Shown here in pieces: positions 9,657-20,018 of a stretch of DNA of 21,566 bases. This stretch comes from Isoetes engelmannii. Its lineage: Eukaryota; Streptophyta; Lycopodiopsida; Isoetales; Isoetaceae. The position numbers were made by a program, and so were the translations under genes. The stretch covers positions 1 through 21,566 of the forward strand of contig JAANSK020267382.1 of NCBI GenBank assembly GCA_011763485.2. Direction: 5' to 3'. Within the stretch, counting starts at the first letter, position 1. Every line of letters begins with the position of its first letter. The notes below the pieces were generated by a model. That model saw only the letters and a list, made by a program, of their open reading frames with translations, had not been told where the DNA came from and ran no database searches.

Positions 9657-11110
9657 GCATAATCAGCTAGTGTGTTGTGGATGTCGGGTGCAATTGTTTT
9701 CTCATTTATGATTGTAGCAGAGCAACTAGGATTTGCATTCATATTGCAGAATAAATTGATGCATTAGCGTACAAAACAGGCATTAACCTTTCGGATAGGG
9801 TTTCTGAATAGTCCAATAGTTTTGCTTTTTTCCATTTGAGATTTTAAAACCAGTTCAAAAATGGTCTTGTTTGTGCAGCACACATGCATCATTTCTGGCC
9901 TTTGATAATTGAGTCCTGTCACATGTGGTCTATGTAGTTGCATTCTTCATCATGTTGGTGTGCCATCCTGCATCTATTTGTGTAAGGCCTACACTATGTG
10001 CCTCATCTTAGGGTTGCTTCAGAAGCACATGATAAAAATGCTTTTGTGGCCTAACTTAGTAGTTCAGAATCCTGCTATTTTCTCACAAAAAGTGTGAAAA
10101 AAGAAGGAATGAATAAAAAATTCTTTAATATTCTCTTTCTTTTTCTGTTGTAGAAAAAAGGTACATGGTTCAGGTCAGCAAAGTGCAACTGCCATTGACT
10201 ATATGTGCATGTGGATTCTTCTGTGTTGAAGTTCACCTATCGGTGGCCCCTCTGCTTTCAAATTTGTTTAAGAGGCAGGTTGGCAACTATTCATGACAGA
10301 GGTTAGCAGCACTGGTACATTGCAGTTATGGTATAAATTGGAATCAATCTCATCTATAGCAGTAGTAACCTTGCAAAGAGGCATTCACATGTTTATGGTT
10401 CTTTTCTCAGTATTATAACATTTCAAGCATTTCATATATCTTGAACAGTAGTGATGCACCTGCTGGACACGGTTTTGTACAGTTCATAGATCATAACTTT
10501 GTAGTTTTAACAAGGTTCATGACCTAAAATTATCCAATATGACATGCTAGTTCTGTTGTTTAAGAAAGATAATGTAATGATCAATAAACAAATTTAAGAA
10601 ACTAACTACAAATATGTGAGGTTAAGAGCAGCTTGGAAACCTTAGCTATGTTATTTAATAATAGCATGAGTGAATCATCTGATGCAAAACAAGGCAGGCA
10701 GGCAGGCATGCCTGCATATCAGGAATTATGCAACAGGCTAGTGTTAAGGGGCTTTTATCTTCATGTTAAGGGTATTTTAGCTTCAAGTACATGACTTTCA
10801 CATTTGTGCATATTACATTTGTAATGAAACAATCAACACTTATGCACAAATAGTCTTATAAAGGTCATTCATGTTTGTAAGAGGATTCAAAATATGTCAT
10901 AACTTGAACATTTATATTAGAAAATTCGCTAGATGACTTGCACATCGAATATGTTGTCTTATGTGGTAAGACCACAACAGGCATTAATCAACCCACAACA
11001 ATAAGAAAAAGACCATAGACCAATACTAAAGCACCAAATTTGATCCCCATTCTTTGTCTGATCCGAGAACCAATACAAACATGCTTTTTGGTGTGCATTA
11101 GATGATATCT
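9657..11110. other. Intergenic, only simple-sequence features
   Basis: No gene is supported. At 10690-10715 a run of CAGG units passes into the palindrome GCAGGCATGCCTGC. The first part could be a 3' UTR if the small frame ending at 9656 is real. Confidence 0.45.
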
Positions 11111-11114
11111 TCAT

Positions 11115-11168
11115 ATTTAAGCAAGATTTGACATGCTACTTCCAAATTTAAGCAAGATTTGACTTGCT
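11115..11168. repeat. Short tandem repeat, 31-bp spacing
   Basis: ATTTAAGCAAGATTTGAC followed by ATGCT or TTGCT occurs at 11115 and 11146. Confidence 0.7.
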
Positions 11169-11543
11169 GAATGGCTATTTTAACATAAGGTATGATGTAG
11201 GTGATTCAAAATATAGTTTTCGATTTGTATTTCGGAATAACTTAAGAGTGCAGGTCCTTTTCCGGAATAGCACAGGAGTGCACGAGCAACCGACAATCCT
11301 ATTCCTAAATACGTAGAAATTTGAAAACTGATTAGGTTCTTCTCTAGACAAATTTGGCATGCTATGGTGCTTTACTTCTTCTTCAAACTAGACAGTTCTA
11401 TATTTACTTCTTTTCATGCGCCTTGCACTTATGTTTAGTGTTCATGACTTGTGATATATTACAAAATCACCTTCTTTTGTCATGTGTCCGACAATTACTT
11501 AGTAGTAAGAAAAATAAATGTAGTTGAAATAGAGTATTCTAAA

Positions 11544-11718
11544 TTTTAGTCACCATGATATTTTGAACTTAACCCCTAAAATTGCCATTTCAAATGGTTG
11601 ATATGTTGATCAAGTGGTGCTTTTTTTAGGGAGGCTAAAATATGACATTTCAAATTGTAATCCCCATGAATTTTTAGACTTAACTCCTAAAAGGGCCATT
11701 TCAGATAGTTAATATGTT
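11544..11718. repeat. Diverged direct repeat of about 64 bp
   Basis: Copies at 11544-11607 and 11654-11718 share CCATGA, ACTTAACYCCTAAAA, GCCATTTCA and TATGTT in the same order, 110 bp apart. No coding content is visible. Confidence 0.65.
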
Positions 11719-11762
11719 TTTTAGAAGGGAATTTTCAAATGGGAGTATTGTAACACTCCGGT

Positions 11763-13957
11763 TTAATATGCGACCTTGTTTCTTATATAAGTAGCACCCA
11801 TGCCTACAATCTGAAGTAGACACTCGTCTGTAAACTCAGGATATGTCGCCAACAAGTCTTGGAAGCTGAGATACTGCACCTCTGTGTTGGTGTTGACGTG
11901 ATGGAGGACCTCTCTCTCCATCAAAATCATCGTCCTCAAATCCGTTGCCCTCCACTGCTTATAGTCGAACCGATTTTGTGATATGTATTTGTCTTCAAAT
12001 AACATGTGACATCTAGTATCTCATCCATTAGACGATCTACATCAGCATGCGACATGCCCCGCATAAACCAAAGGAAAGTCTTCTTAAAAAACTCCTTGGT
12101 CGATTTGCCAGGGACATTGTCTTGACCATTGCCCCACTCCTTCTTAACCCACTTATTAACCACAGCCAACACCTTAGACCAGGTCGTTTCGGGCAGGAAG
12201 ATACATGCTTCTCATCGTTCTGCTCATGGAATTCCTGTTAGAAAAGAAGAACTTAGGAAGATCACCATGATGATCCTATTGTGCAAGCATAGGAAAATGT
12301 AATATATAGTTGCTATGGACAATCGTAGCCGCGATCATCGAGAGCTGGTAACTACACATGTTACACACTAAACTACTAACATACCATCCAGTTTTCGGCT
12401 TTGCCTTGCACAAGTCATCCGAGTGCTTGATGATGATTTCTTAGTTGTTGAAGTTTCTAAATTAGAGGCTCCTTGTATAATGTATTGACAATGATTTCAT
12501 TGCACTTGATGGACAGATGCAGGTATTCCATTTTAATTAAGTTACCGTTCAGAATTCTTGCCCTTCTTGTTGAATAAACTCGTGTGAATGCACCTTTCTG
12601 TTCAGTGACCCGATCATTCACAAAGGATCTGAGCTGCAAAAATAGAATGATTACTAGACAAGTTGTAATATTTTTCCCATGGAGCTCTGCAGGATCCTTC
12701 CAGGTTATTAATTTGTTGGTGGCAGGATCGAATGGCACAATATCCGCTGGTGTGAGGATGTCGTTAGGAGAGTCTCCTAAAGACTTCAAGAAAGTGAGTA
12801 CATGAACATTAGCTCCGCTCCTGTGCGTCATGTAGGGTGGAGCGGAGACGTAATCATATATGCTAACATTTATAAATCAAGAGATACCCAATGGATAATA
12901 CATTTTATATTGCTCCAGTTTCAAAGATGCTTTGTCTGCCACCCATTTTTCATCGGCTGGGTTGAACTTCAGCTCCTCTGGTAGAGAAAATGACACTAGG
13001 GTGGGTGTTGGTGCGACATAGACAATAGCTTGAAACGAATAATCTGGGACCTTGGGCTTCGGCCTTTTTCATCCAGTAATCCTGAGTTTAACACGGTGTC
13101 GATTTTGGTGCCGAAGGCATAGAACCAGAGGTGGAGTCATCGTTTTCCCCTTTTCTAGAAACTTTGTTTGTGTCCTCACTTTCTTCCATAACAAGGTTTA
13201 TGCCAAAAGCTGGCGACTTCCCCTTTGAAAATTCAGGTGACTTGCCCTTCGAAGATACAGGCTATTGTGCCCTTGAAGATGGACCAACCTTTGGAGAAGA
13301 TGAAGCTTTCAAGCTAGGACTGGGCTCTGCATTCTTCAAAAACATTTCACAGTTTATCTCCCTACACTTGCAACTAGCTATGAGTTGTCCATTCGTGTGG
13401 ACATAATTCTTTAAAAACATTTCCCCATTTATCTCCTTACAGCTTGCAGCTAACCATGAATTGTCCACTTGTATAGGCATCTTGCCAACCTTTTGGGTCC
13501 TTATAGCGCAGTTTAATGGTTTCTTGTAATTGACAAGATACTTTCTGCATGCATTAAGTACGCGAACAATGTTTTTACTGCATTTAAGACCAACAACTTC
13601 TAAGGATATTCATAAGGTGGTAGTGGCCAACCGTAACCTCTAGCATTGTGATCTTTTCTCTCGGTTTTAGTCATCCATGAACTTGCCATCTTCACAGAAG
13701 GGTCGTATAGGTCTTCCACTGCATGACGTACTGCAAGAATTGGTGCTGAAAGACATCTTCCACTAGGACAATAACCCTTTCGTTTGTCCCCTTCTTTTAG
13801 CGGCATTGCTTGTGCTGTTTCCATACACCACCTTCTATTAGGTCCAAGTGTGATAATTTTGTGAAGTTGCATGCGCTTGCGGAGTCCTTGAAATAAATCA
13901 GGCTCTACAAAGATGAAAACATCAGTTAAGGGATCACGAACGCGAAGCAACTTCTAC
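11763..13957 (-). pseudogene. Broken unrecognised coding sequence, several frames
   Basis: On the minus strand, protein-like segments follow each other in order. Segment A is 13953-13600 (contains LGPNRRWCMETAQAMPLKEG and GYCPSGRCLSAP; ends in TAG). Segment B, in another frame, runs from about 13610 to 13262 and continues past an in-frame TAG at 13262 into a SKGKSPEF/SKGKSPAF repeat, ending near 13092. Segment C is about 13069-12886 (KPKVPDYSFQAIVYVAPTPT). Segment D is about 12858-12457 (FDPATNKLITWKDPAELHG). Segment E, about 12234-12020, needs a one-base shift near 12205 and contains WSKVLAVVNKWVKKEW and HADVDRLMDEILD. Segment F, after another shift, is 12005-11763. Some junctions could be introns (good acceptors at 12235 and 13954), but the stop and shifts indicate decay. 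I do not recognise the family; a domesticated or transposon-encoded protein is possible. Confidence 0.45.
13330..13480 (-). repeat. Diverged tandem repeat of about 75 bp inside the broken coding sequence
   Basis: On the minus strand two adjacent units encode NSWLAASCKEINGEMFLKN and GQLIASCKCREINCEMFLKN. The DNA copies lie at about 13407-13480 and 13330-13406. The shared peptide framework suggests the duplication arose while the sequence was still translated. Confidence 0.7.
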
Positions 13958-14121
13958 ATAATTAATGGTACATGTATCAACAATAAAATAGTTCAATGTT
14001 GCTAAAATTCAACTTCGAAGGATCGTAGTCGCGATCCATGTAAGCATGAGGAGGGAGATCCGAGATTCTTCTTCTCGTGCTTCACTTAGCAATATGTGAA
14101 CTTGATACTTTAAAGATGAAC

Positions 14122-14480
14122 ACAAATGCCAAAAACATTTTTTTTATTGAAGGACGTCAGTCTATTCATCATCACATCATGATTATATTCTACTTCACTT
14201 ATTCTACAGATCACATAAAAGCCAATGCACTACTAGGCGCGAACATTCCGTTCTATGCTAGGAGCTGCTTTGCATGTGATTATCCATTACATATGGCAAG
14301 TTTAAGGTCTCTATTATAGGACTCATTGGTCATACTTGAAACCGTGACCTCGGGGCAATGGAATTTTAAGGTCCCCATTACTAGACCGACATTGGTCAGG
14401 TTTGAATCCGTGACCTCAGGTATGGCGGTTTAAGGTCCTGCCACTAGACCATGTCCTGAAAGGCAACAAATGCCAAAAAC
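14122..14480 (-). mobile_element. tRNA-derived SINE with two tandem heads, 15-bp target-site duplication
   Basis: The 15-mer ACAAATGCCAAAAAC at 14122-14136 and 14466-14480 flanks a 329-bp insert (14137-14465). On the minus strand the 5' part contains an A-box-like TGGTCTAGTGG and a B-box-like GATTCAAACC (plus-strand 14392-14451). A second, similar head follows (14328-14389: GGTCTAGTAATGGGGACC ... GTCACGGTTTCAAG), then a partial third (14301-14323, GACCTTAAACTTGCC). The 3' end reads GACGTCCTTCAATAAAAAAAAT. tRNA-like promoter boxes, A tail and target-site duplication together define a SINE. The source tRNA is not clear. Confidence 0.85.
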
Positions 14481-14765
14481 TTAGCCATACCTCATTTATT
14501 ACTAGAGCCTACATTGTCCAAGTATAATCAATAATGAATTCTCTTATGATCCCTGACTATCTTTTTGCAATTCTCTCCATTCTTAAAGCATCTCAAGTTG
14601 TCATATTGTGGACAACAGGCACGCAAGGAGTAGCAAGAAAAGAAACACAGAGAATCACTAAGCTGCATTTTCCCAGAGAAATAATACTTCAGAGTACTCA
14701 AAAATCTTGTTACGGCTAAGTTCAACCTGCTACAACTTCAAATACATGAGGGACTCTAATTTACA

Positions 14766-14943
14766 GCCAAAGTGCTGCTCAAGCTTCTCCATCATTTGCG
14801 GCAATAAGGAGTAACCATGATACGTGTGGTTTGCGTACCAAAGTGCCTTTTTACTACCTCAATGGATGGACAAAGCTCAGCAGTACTTTGGTTTGAAAGT
14901 AGGGGACCTGCTCGCCTTTGAAGTTCTAGCAGTTTGCACTTGA
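14766..14943 (+). pseudogene. Frameshifted B3 DNA-binding-domain relic
   Basis: Three plus-strand frames give B3-like pieces in order. KVLLK is at 14769-14783; SPSFAAIRSNHDTCGLRTK and then VPFYYLNGWTK run from 14786 to 14875; after a one-base shift AQQYFGLKVGDLLAFEVLA follows to a TGA at 14941-14943. Plant B3 domains typically read KVLL ... IPPSFA ... W..F...NGLK.GD...FE, so order and spacing fit. Two shifts and a stop make it non-functional unless unseen introns explain them. Family assignment is by eye. Confidence 0.45.
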
Positions 14944-15494
14944 AACTTCCACCATTGGAAGGACCGATATTTCTACTGCCTCCGTTTTGGAGCCTCTCTG
15001 TGTACTGGAGCTTAACAAGTAATTAAGCGACATTGACATAAAGAGAGACAGCAAAAAAGAGGCATTGAAAAACCCCGCTCATTTTAAAGGAGGTAACAAG
15101 ACGTCCTAGTACTCTCCATCGTGAGCTTTGAGAAAATGCAGCTTGGCAATTGACCAGGCTAAGCCTCTAACTCCCATTTCACCAAATAGTCAAATACAAC
15201 AATGAAGAACCAACAAAGGCCTAAGCTTCCAAGGATCGCAATTGCGATCCTTGAGAGCGAGAAGAAGAACGAAATATTGCAAAAACATTTTATTGCTCGA
15301 GAATGTCAATTTCATATGTACAGTTAAATAGTGTAATCGAGCATAGTAGCTAGACTCGCCTTTAGAAACTAACTAAAAAAGGATTTTTATAATCAATATG
15401 GACTCTATACGATCTTTTTTCTAATAGATAATACATTGTCATGGCTTTACGCTGATGGTGAGCCTCCAAGAAGACATCATAGTGATCCTGAACA
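14944..15494. other. Intergenic, dispersed near-palindrome and retroposon-like tail
   Basis: At 15232-15256 lies AAGGATCGCAATTGCGATCC; related motifs occur near 14023-14041 and 12315-12335. At about 15280-15310 the minus strand reads TTGACATTCTCGAGCAATAAAA, weakly like the SINE/LINE tails elsewhere in the window. No gene is seen. Confidence 0.4.
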
Positions 15495-15534
15495 GGAAGG
15501 AAGGAAGGAAGGAAGGAAGGAAGGAAGGAAGGAA
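15495..15534. repeat. (GGAA)10 microsatellite
   Basis: Ten uninterrupted GGAA units (40 bp). An open frame crossing it translates to a Leu/Pro/Ser repeat and is not a gene. Confidence 0.95.
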
Positions 15535-15611
15535 TAGGACATGCCCTTAGGATATTGGAAAGTTGCGGCGTTTCCACTTGCAGTCTACCAACCAGATCAT
15601 AGCAAAGGTCT

Positions 15612-15838
15612 TTACTGGGCCCTTGTAGCCAACGTGTGAGCTGGATCTTTTTGTCTATTCAGAATGCGGTTGATGTTTTGTACTACCCTTTGTCGTACTA
15701 GTAGCATCTCCTTTGTGTCTACTTCTCGATCTTCTATTATATATGGAGAAGATCTGAGTGGTGTTGTACTATCGAATGTAGAAGCCAAAGCTGCCACATT
15801 ACTTGGAGAAGCTAAGCCCGACGGTCTATTTATACAAG
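15612..15838 (-). other. TATA-box-like motif followed by a short open frame
   Basis: The minus strand contains TTGTATAAATAGACC (TATAAATAG at 15834-15826), then an ATG-less open frame to TAA at 15612 with ordinary-looking composition but no known domain. It could be a fragment of a retrotransposon long terminal repeat or a lone promoter. No second repeat copy or primer-binding site was found in the window. Confidence 0.25.
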
Positions 15839-16643
15839 GTCTAAGAAAGCAGTTTAATTATAACGAGGTAACCCGATCCTTTAATATTGGACTCTACGAT
15901 AATAAACAATGTTTGAATTGAAATGCACTTATTCAAGAAGTGCTTTGAAAGATTTCTCTCGCAAATTTTGTAATTTCTAAAATGCCCCAAAAAGAGAACC
16001 CATTTAGTATGAATTGCCCTTAAAAACAGCCATTTTAGGAAGAGAAACAAAATTCACAACCACATCCCATTTCACCAAGTCAAAGAGAAATAATCCGTTC
16101 AAAGTATATCAAATTGAAATGAAGGGAAAATTAGTTTGAGACAGCATAAAACTTTGTAAATTTTTTCCTTGGACAAATCGAGATTTGAGGTGGGTGTTTT
16201 GGATTTGGCAAAGAGCTCATGGCAGGCAGACTTACCATATATTCAATTAGACCTAAAAATATAACAGAATGGATTTTGCGAATGGCCATATCCAAAAGCA
16301 AGCTTGCAGTACATATTTGTGTTTAAGTTCATGTGAGAGATGTATTTCTGGAATATTTCCAAACTTGAGGGGTGCATTTAGAATTTTCCCTAATAAGTAT
16401 TACATCCATGGTATTATTTGGATTGATTGATTGATTCATCTTAGAAAATGTACCATAATTTGATCAACGCAAAAAACCAGCGAATTCTAATTCTAATCGA
16501 ATAATATAGGCTTCTCCAACGTGTCCAACCTTGCAGCAGTCGTTAATCTCATGTTGTCATGCTCAAATTCTTATACACAGGTACAACTACGTTCCAATAA
16601 GTAAGAAACTCCTTTTTACATAGGAAAAATATTGAAGGTTGTT
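15839..16643. other. Intergenic, 3' flank of the glycosylase gene
   Basis: No gene is seen. It contains a short (ATTG)n run near 16420-16434. The part next to 16643 should carry the 3' UTR of the minus-strand glycosylase. Confidence 0.45.
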
Positions 16644-19600
16644 CTACATTGGTGCTAAGGTATTGCGGGGAGGGCTAACCCAAGGTGTACCAGCAATTGC
16701 AAATCTCCACAATGCAGACACATCGCTTGAAGCAGCATAATCAATGCCCACACGTGGCCCAGCAAGAATAGTCTCGGGAGCTGGCCCATCTAAAATCTCC
16801 AGACCACCTGATATAACGTTCAAATAAGTGTCATTTCCAATTAAAAGAACTTATCAATTCCACATTTTAAAAAAATAAATAAACAAACCAAGTAAACTCT
16901 CCAGACCACCTGATACAATGTTCAAATAAGTATCATTTCCAATTAAAAGAACTTAACATCAATTCCACATTTTAAGAAAATAAATAAACAAACCAAGTAA
17001 ACTTGACTGTTATTAAAGGATGAGCAACATAATTTGGTTTGTTGAATAGATAGAATATTATTTTAACGTCCACAGAGACCACACAGAGCCATAAGAGCTT
17101 TTCCAACTTCAAATATGTGCTCTGTTATGACAACTTAATAGTGAATGTATTCCAACCTTGGGAGTTGTATACATCCAAAAGTATCCCTTCGAATCATCGG
17201 AGAGAAAGATATAGCAACAGCAAGCATTTTTTCTGTTGCTCTGATGAGGCACAAGCAAAGGCCGAGACAATCCTTGCATGCAAGGAATAGAGCAACATAA
17301 GTATTGAGTATCTGTCTATGGTATTATGCAATATACAATACCAAGTGTAAGCACTATCTGTGTGGGATTAGCTGCTTCAATGGGATCTTTCATTTTAGCT
17401 GGAGGAGATATTACTAAACAAGACCAAACTAAAAATGGTAGCAGACTAGAGCTCTGTATCGTCCTTCTGATTCTTTGAATCAAAAATGTCGCTCTGGTCA
17501 ATGAGTATCCACAAATATATCCTGTACGTCCATAAATAGAATGCATATAACTAGAGTGAGGAGTGCCAATCAGGTTAGCAGACTCTTAAGTTCCTTTGAA
17601 TAAATATTTCCATTGAGAGAATACCTTAGAATAATATAGACTCTCATGCACCTTTCCTGAAATAGCTCCCCAAATTTCAAGATCCTAGCAATGAGGGGTA
17701 GAGTTCGTTTTGCAGCCCCCCCCCCCCCCAACGTGCATGTATCACAGCCCTTCATTTGCAAAATCGATGGTCTGGATGCGTGCCACGTCAGTGGGGGTGC
17801 TGTAAAACGAAGGTGTTCTGCAATGAGAATGTGGGGGAGATTCTTGATACAAGACAGAAGAATTTAGACACTTTTTGGCAAAAGGAAACAACGACAGATC
17901 AAAGGAACACTCAAAAGATGATCTTAAAGCCTCATGATACTTGTTAACCGCATTAAAAGCCAGAAAGAGCTCAGTGACAAAAGCAGCAAAAACTAGGAAC
18001 ACATACCAGGTACAAAAAGCGGATGACTTGACCATTCTGTTGTCAGCCCCAAAGCTTGGCCTACCTGAATGAAAAGAATAATAAACGCTGAAAAAAGGCT
18101 AAGAAGCATCCTATTTAGCTTTTATATGGCATAAATTTTCTCAATGGATGCATATTGAAATAAACAATCGCTTCTAATGAGTATCTCTATACATGATAGT
18201 AGAAAAGAAGTAAAACATGAAGAATGCAAAAGAGGTCAGTCGCAGTTGTTTATTCAAGTCACTATCAGCTTCAAATCTTCAAAGGTTCAGCATTTACAAC
18301 ATCAGGACCCATCTAAAACATAACTATAGTATTAATACAGAGCTGCTTCGACAACATCCATCACATGTTCTAAAACCACCAAGAAAGTTCCCTAATGTCT
18401 CTATAACATTCCGGAGAGTATTTCAGATTTTCTTAGTTGAGCCTTAAATAAATTTCCTAAATTTACTTTGGCTGCAAACAAGCCACTTATCTTCTTAAGT
18501 TTTTCTTTGGTGTCCTTGGTTCTGTATCCTCTCTTCACAAAGTCAATCTTAGCCGTCCTTTGGTATTTTGGGTGACCAACAGTGGTGTGAAAGAAAGATA
18601 TGAATTTTCCGTCTGCCAGCTACCACATACAAGCTGATTGTGAACGTTACTTAAGACATCTGTCAGTAGACTGTCTTCTGTGATTAAACGGAATTCATAT
18701 TCCACTAAAGGCACACTATATAATTAGTCACCCTTTAGCGTGTTTTTGACCAACAGTGGTGTCAAAGCAAGATATGAATTTTCCATTTGTCAGCTACCAT
18801 ATACAAGATGATTGTGAATGTAGACATCCATAAGTAGACTGCCTTCTGTAATTAAATAGAGTTCATATTATGGCACACTATATAATTAAATAAGGTTCAC
18901 CTAATGGCAGATACATAATTTGATGTTTATTGTCCTATGAGATGTTGTACAATGAGACGTTTCAAAAGCGAAAAAAATTAGCCTTCCATAATTAGAGCCA
19001 ACCTTGCCCGGTCCTGTAAGTAATAGTGGTTTTTCTGACGCTTGACCCCTTCGAACTTGTATAGTGCTTATACCTGACAAGGAAGTTTCATAAGCTTGTA
19101 GATGAGGGTAAATACATAAAATCAAGCAAACTCACCCTATTCCTCTTCAAACAAGTGAACTTAAACAAAAGCAAGCCTCAAGGCAAGCAGCTTATAAAAA
19201 TACAACATAATCCAGTTTATCAACAGAGCTAAGCAGATGACCTGCAATAGGAGCGCAAGCACGGATAAGAACTGCTGCTCCAACTCCAGCATGATCCGCA
19301 ACTACATTGAGCATCATGTGCATTCCATAGCATAAGTACACATAAGCATAGCCCCCTGGTCCAAACTGCTTAATGTCAATTCAAAGGCTTGTGACACAAA
19401 ATTCAGACTACAGAGGAGAATTTTCTTTTTTTCAAAACCTAACAGTTGTAAACTGACTTACCAAAGGAGCTGTCCGGGCAGTCATACCAAATCGAGCATG
19501 GCAGGCAGTGTCATTTTGTCTATACGCCTCAACCTTTGTAACCAGTCTACCAGTAAGCTGGAGCAAAAATTGTCTTTTGAAAAGAAAAAGTAAATGTTGC

Positions 19601-20018
19601 GTTTTCGACAGACCTCTGTAATCTGAAGAATTACATCTTCACGCCGAAGAAACTTCCCAAGCAGCCGAGGAGCAAGTTCCAGAGCATCACACAGATAGAA
19701 TGTTGCATCCAATAATTTGAAATCACCCACCGTGGGCACTTTGCAAGTAAGACTTGTAATAGATAAAACCCTATTTTTCCTTGCTTTGCATTTACCATTT
19801 GAATTTTGATCTTCAGGTCGCCTTTTACTGGATCCAGCCCTGTCGAGGCTTTCAGCTTCAGATTGTGATGGTGGGAAGTTGTGATTCAACTTCTTATTTC
19901 TGTTAAACCGAGCAGATCTAACCATGTGGCGGGCAGACTCTGGCAAGGCAAAACTCTCTGTCCATTCCTCTACTTTGAGAACATCGGGCGCCTGTCTTGC
20001 AGAAGACCTGGTGATCAT
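16644..20018 (-). CDS. MAG: DNA-3-methyladenine glycosylase (AAG/MPG family), six exons
   Basis: Model: complement(join(16644..16807,18007..18064,19003..19073,19242..19365,19462..19533,19614..20018)), 297 aa. The enzyme removes alkylated purines such as 3-methyladenine in the nucleus, the first step of base-excision repair. Exon 1 carries a variable basic N terminus (KCKARKNR) and then [15 protein letters not shown]. Exon 2 starts [12 protein letters not shown] with the catalytic Glu at residue 137. Exon 3 has [19 protein letters not shown] with the DNA-intercalating Tyr at 172 and Asn179. Exon 4 ends LLLTGPGK, exon 5 carries [11 protein letters not shown], and exon 6 has [21 protein letters not shown] and the stop. 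All introns are GT-AG and every junction keeps frame. The intron 1 acceptor is an unusual AAAG. The start is the first ATG after an in-frame TGA. Arabidopsis MAG is about 254 aa; the extra length is N-terminal. The gene looks intact. Confidence 0.95.
16796..17003. repeat. Tandem duplication of about 102 bp across the exon 6 acceptor of the glycosylase gene
   Basis: TCTCCAGACCACCTGATA begins at 16796 and again at 16898. The copies (16796-16897 and 16898-17003) share the following AT-rich stretch with only a few substitutions and one 4-bp indel. Each copy contains the last bases of intron 5, the AG and the first 12 bases of exon 6, so a decoy acceptor sits at 16910-16911. Confidence 0.9.
17704..17811. 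repeat. MITE-like imperfect inverted repeat in glycosylase intron 5
   Basis: TTCGTTTTGCAGCCCCC (17704-17720) pairs with GGGGGTGCTGTAAAACGAA (17793-17811). Inside these, ACGTGCATG (17731-17739) pairs loosely with GATGCGTGCCACGT (17775-17788). The left arm has expanded to a 14-C run at 17716-17729. No clear target-site duplication was found. Confidence 0.6.
18574..18888. repeat. Diverged tandem duplication in glycosylase intron 4, 174-bp offset
   Basis: GACCAACAGTGGTGTGAAAG (18574) and GACCAACAGTGGTGTCAAAG (18748) start two copies. Both run through GATATGAATTTTCC, CAGCTACCA, TACAAG and end with GGCACACTATATAATTA. Copy 2 is shorter through internal deletions. The repeat is non-coding. Confidence 0.85.

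Noticed and set aside
14077-14319. 80-codon plus-strand frame
   Set aside because: It overlaps the SINE and its A tail.
14392-14451. tRNA gene
   Set aside because: A-box and B-box-like motifs are present, but the sequence cannot form a full cloverleaf and belongs to a SINE with A tail and target-site duplication.
15362-15577. Minus-strand frame with a Leu-Pro-Ser repeat
   Set aside because: It is produced by the GGAA microsatellite.
15612-15838. LTR retrotransposon promoter
   Set aside because: Only a TATAAATAG motif is present; no second repeat, primer-binding site or gag/pol similarity was found in the window.
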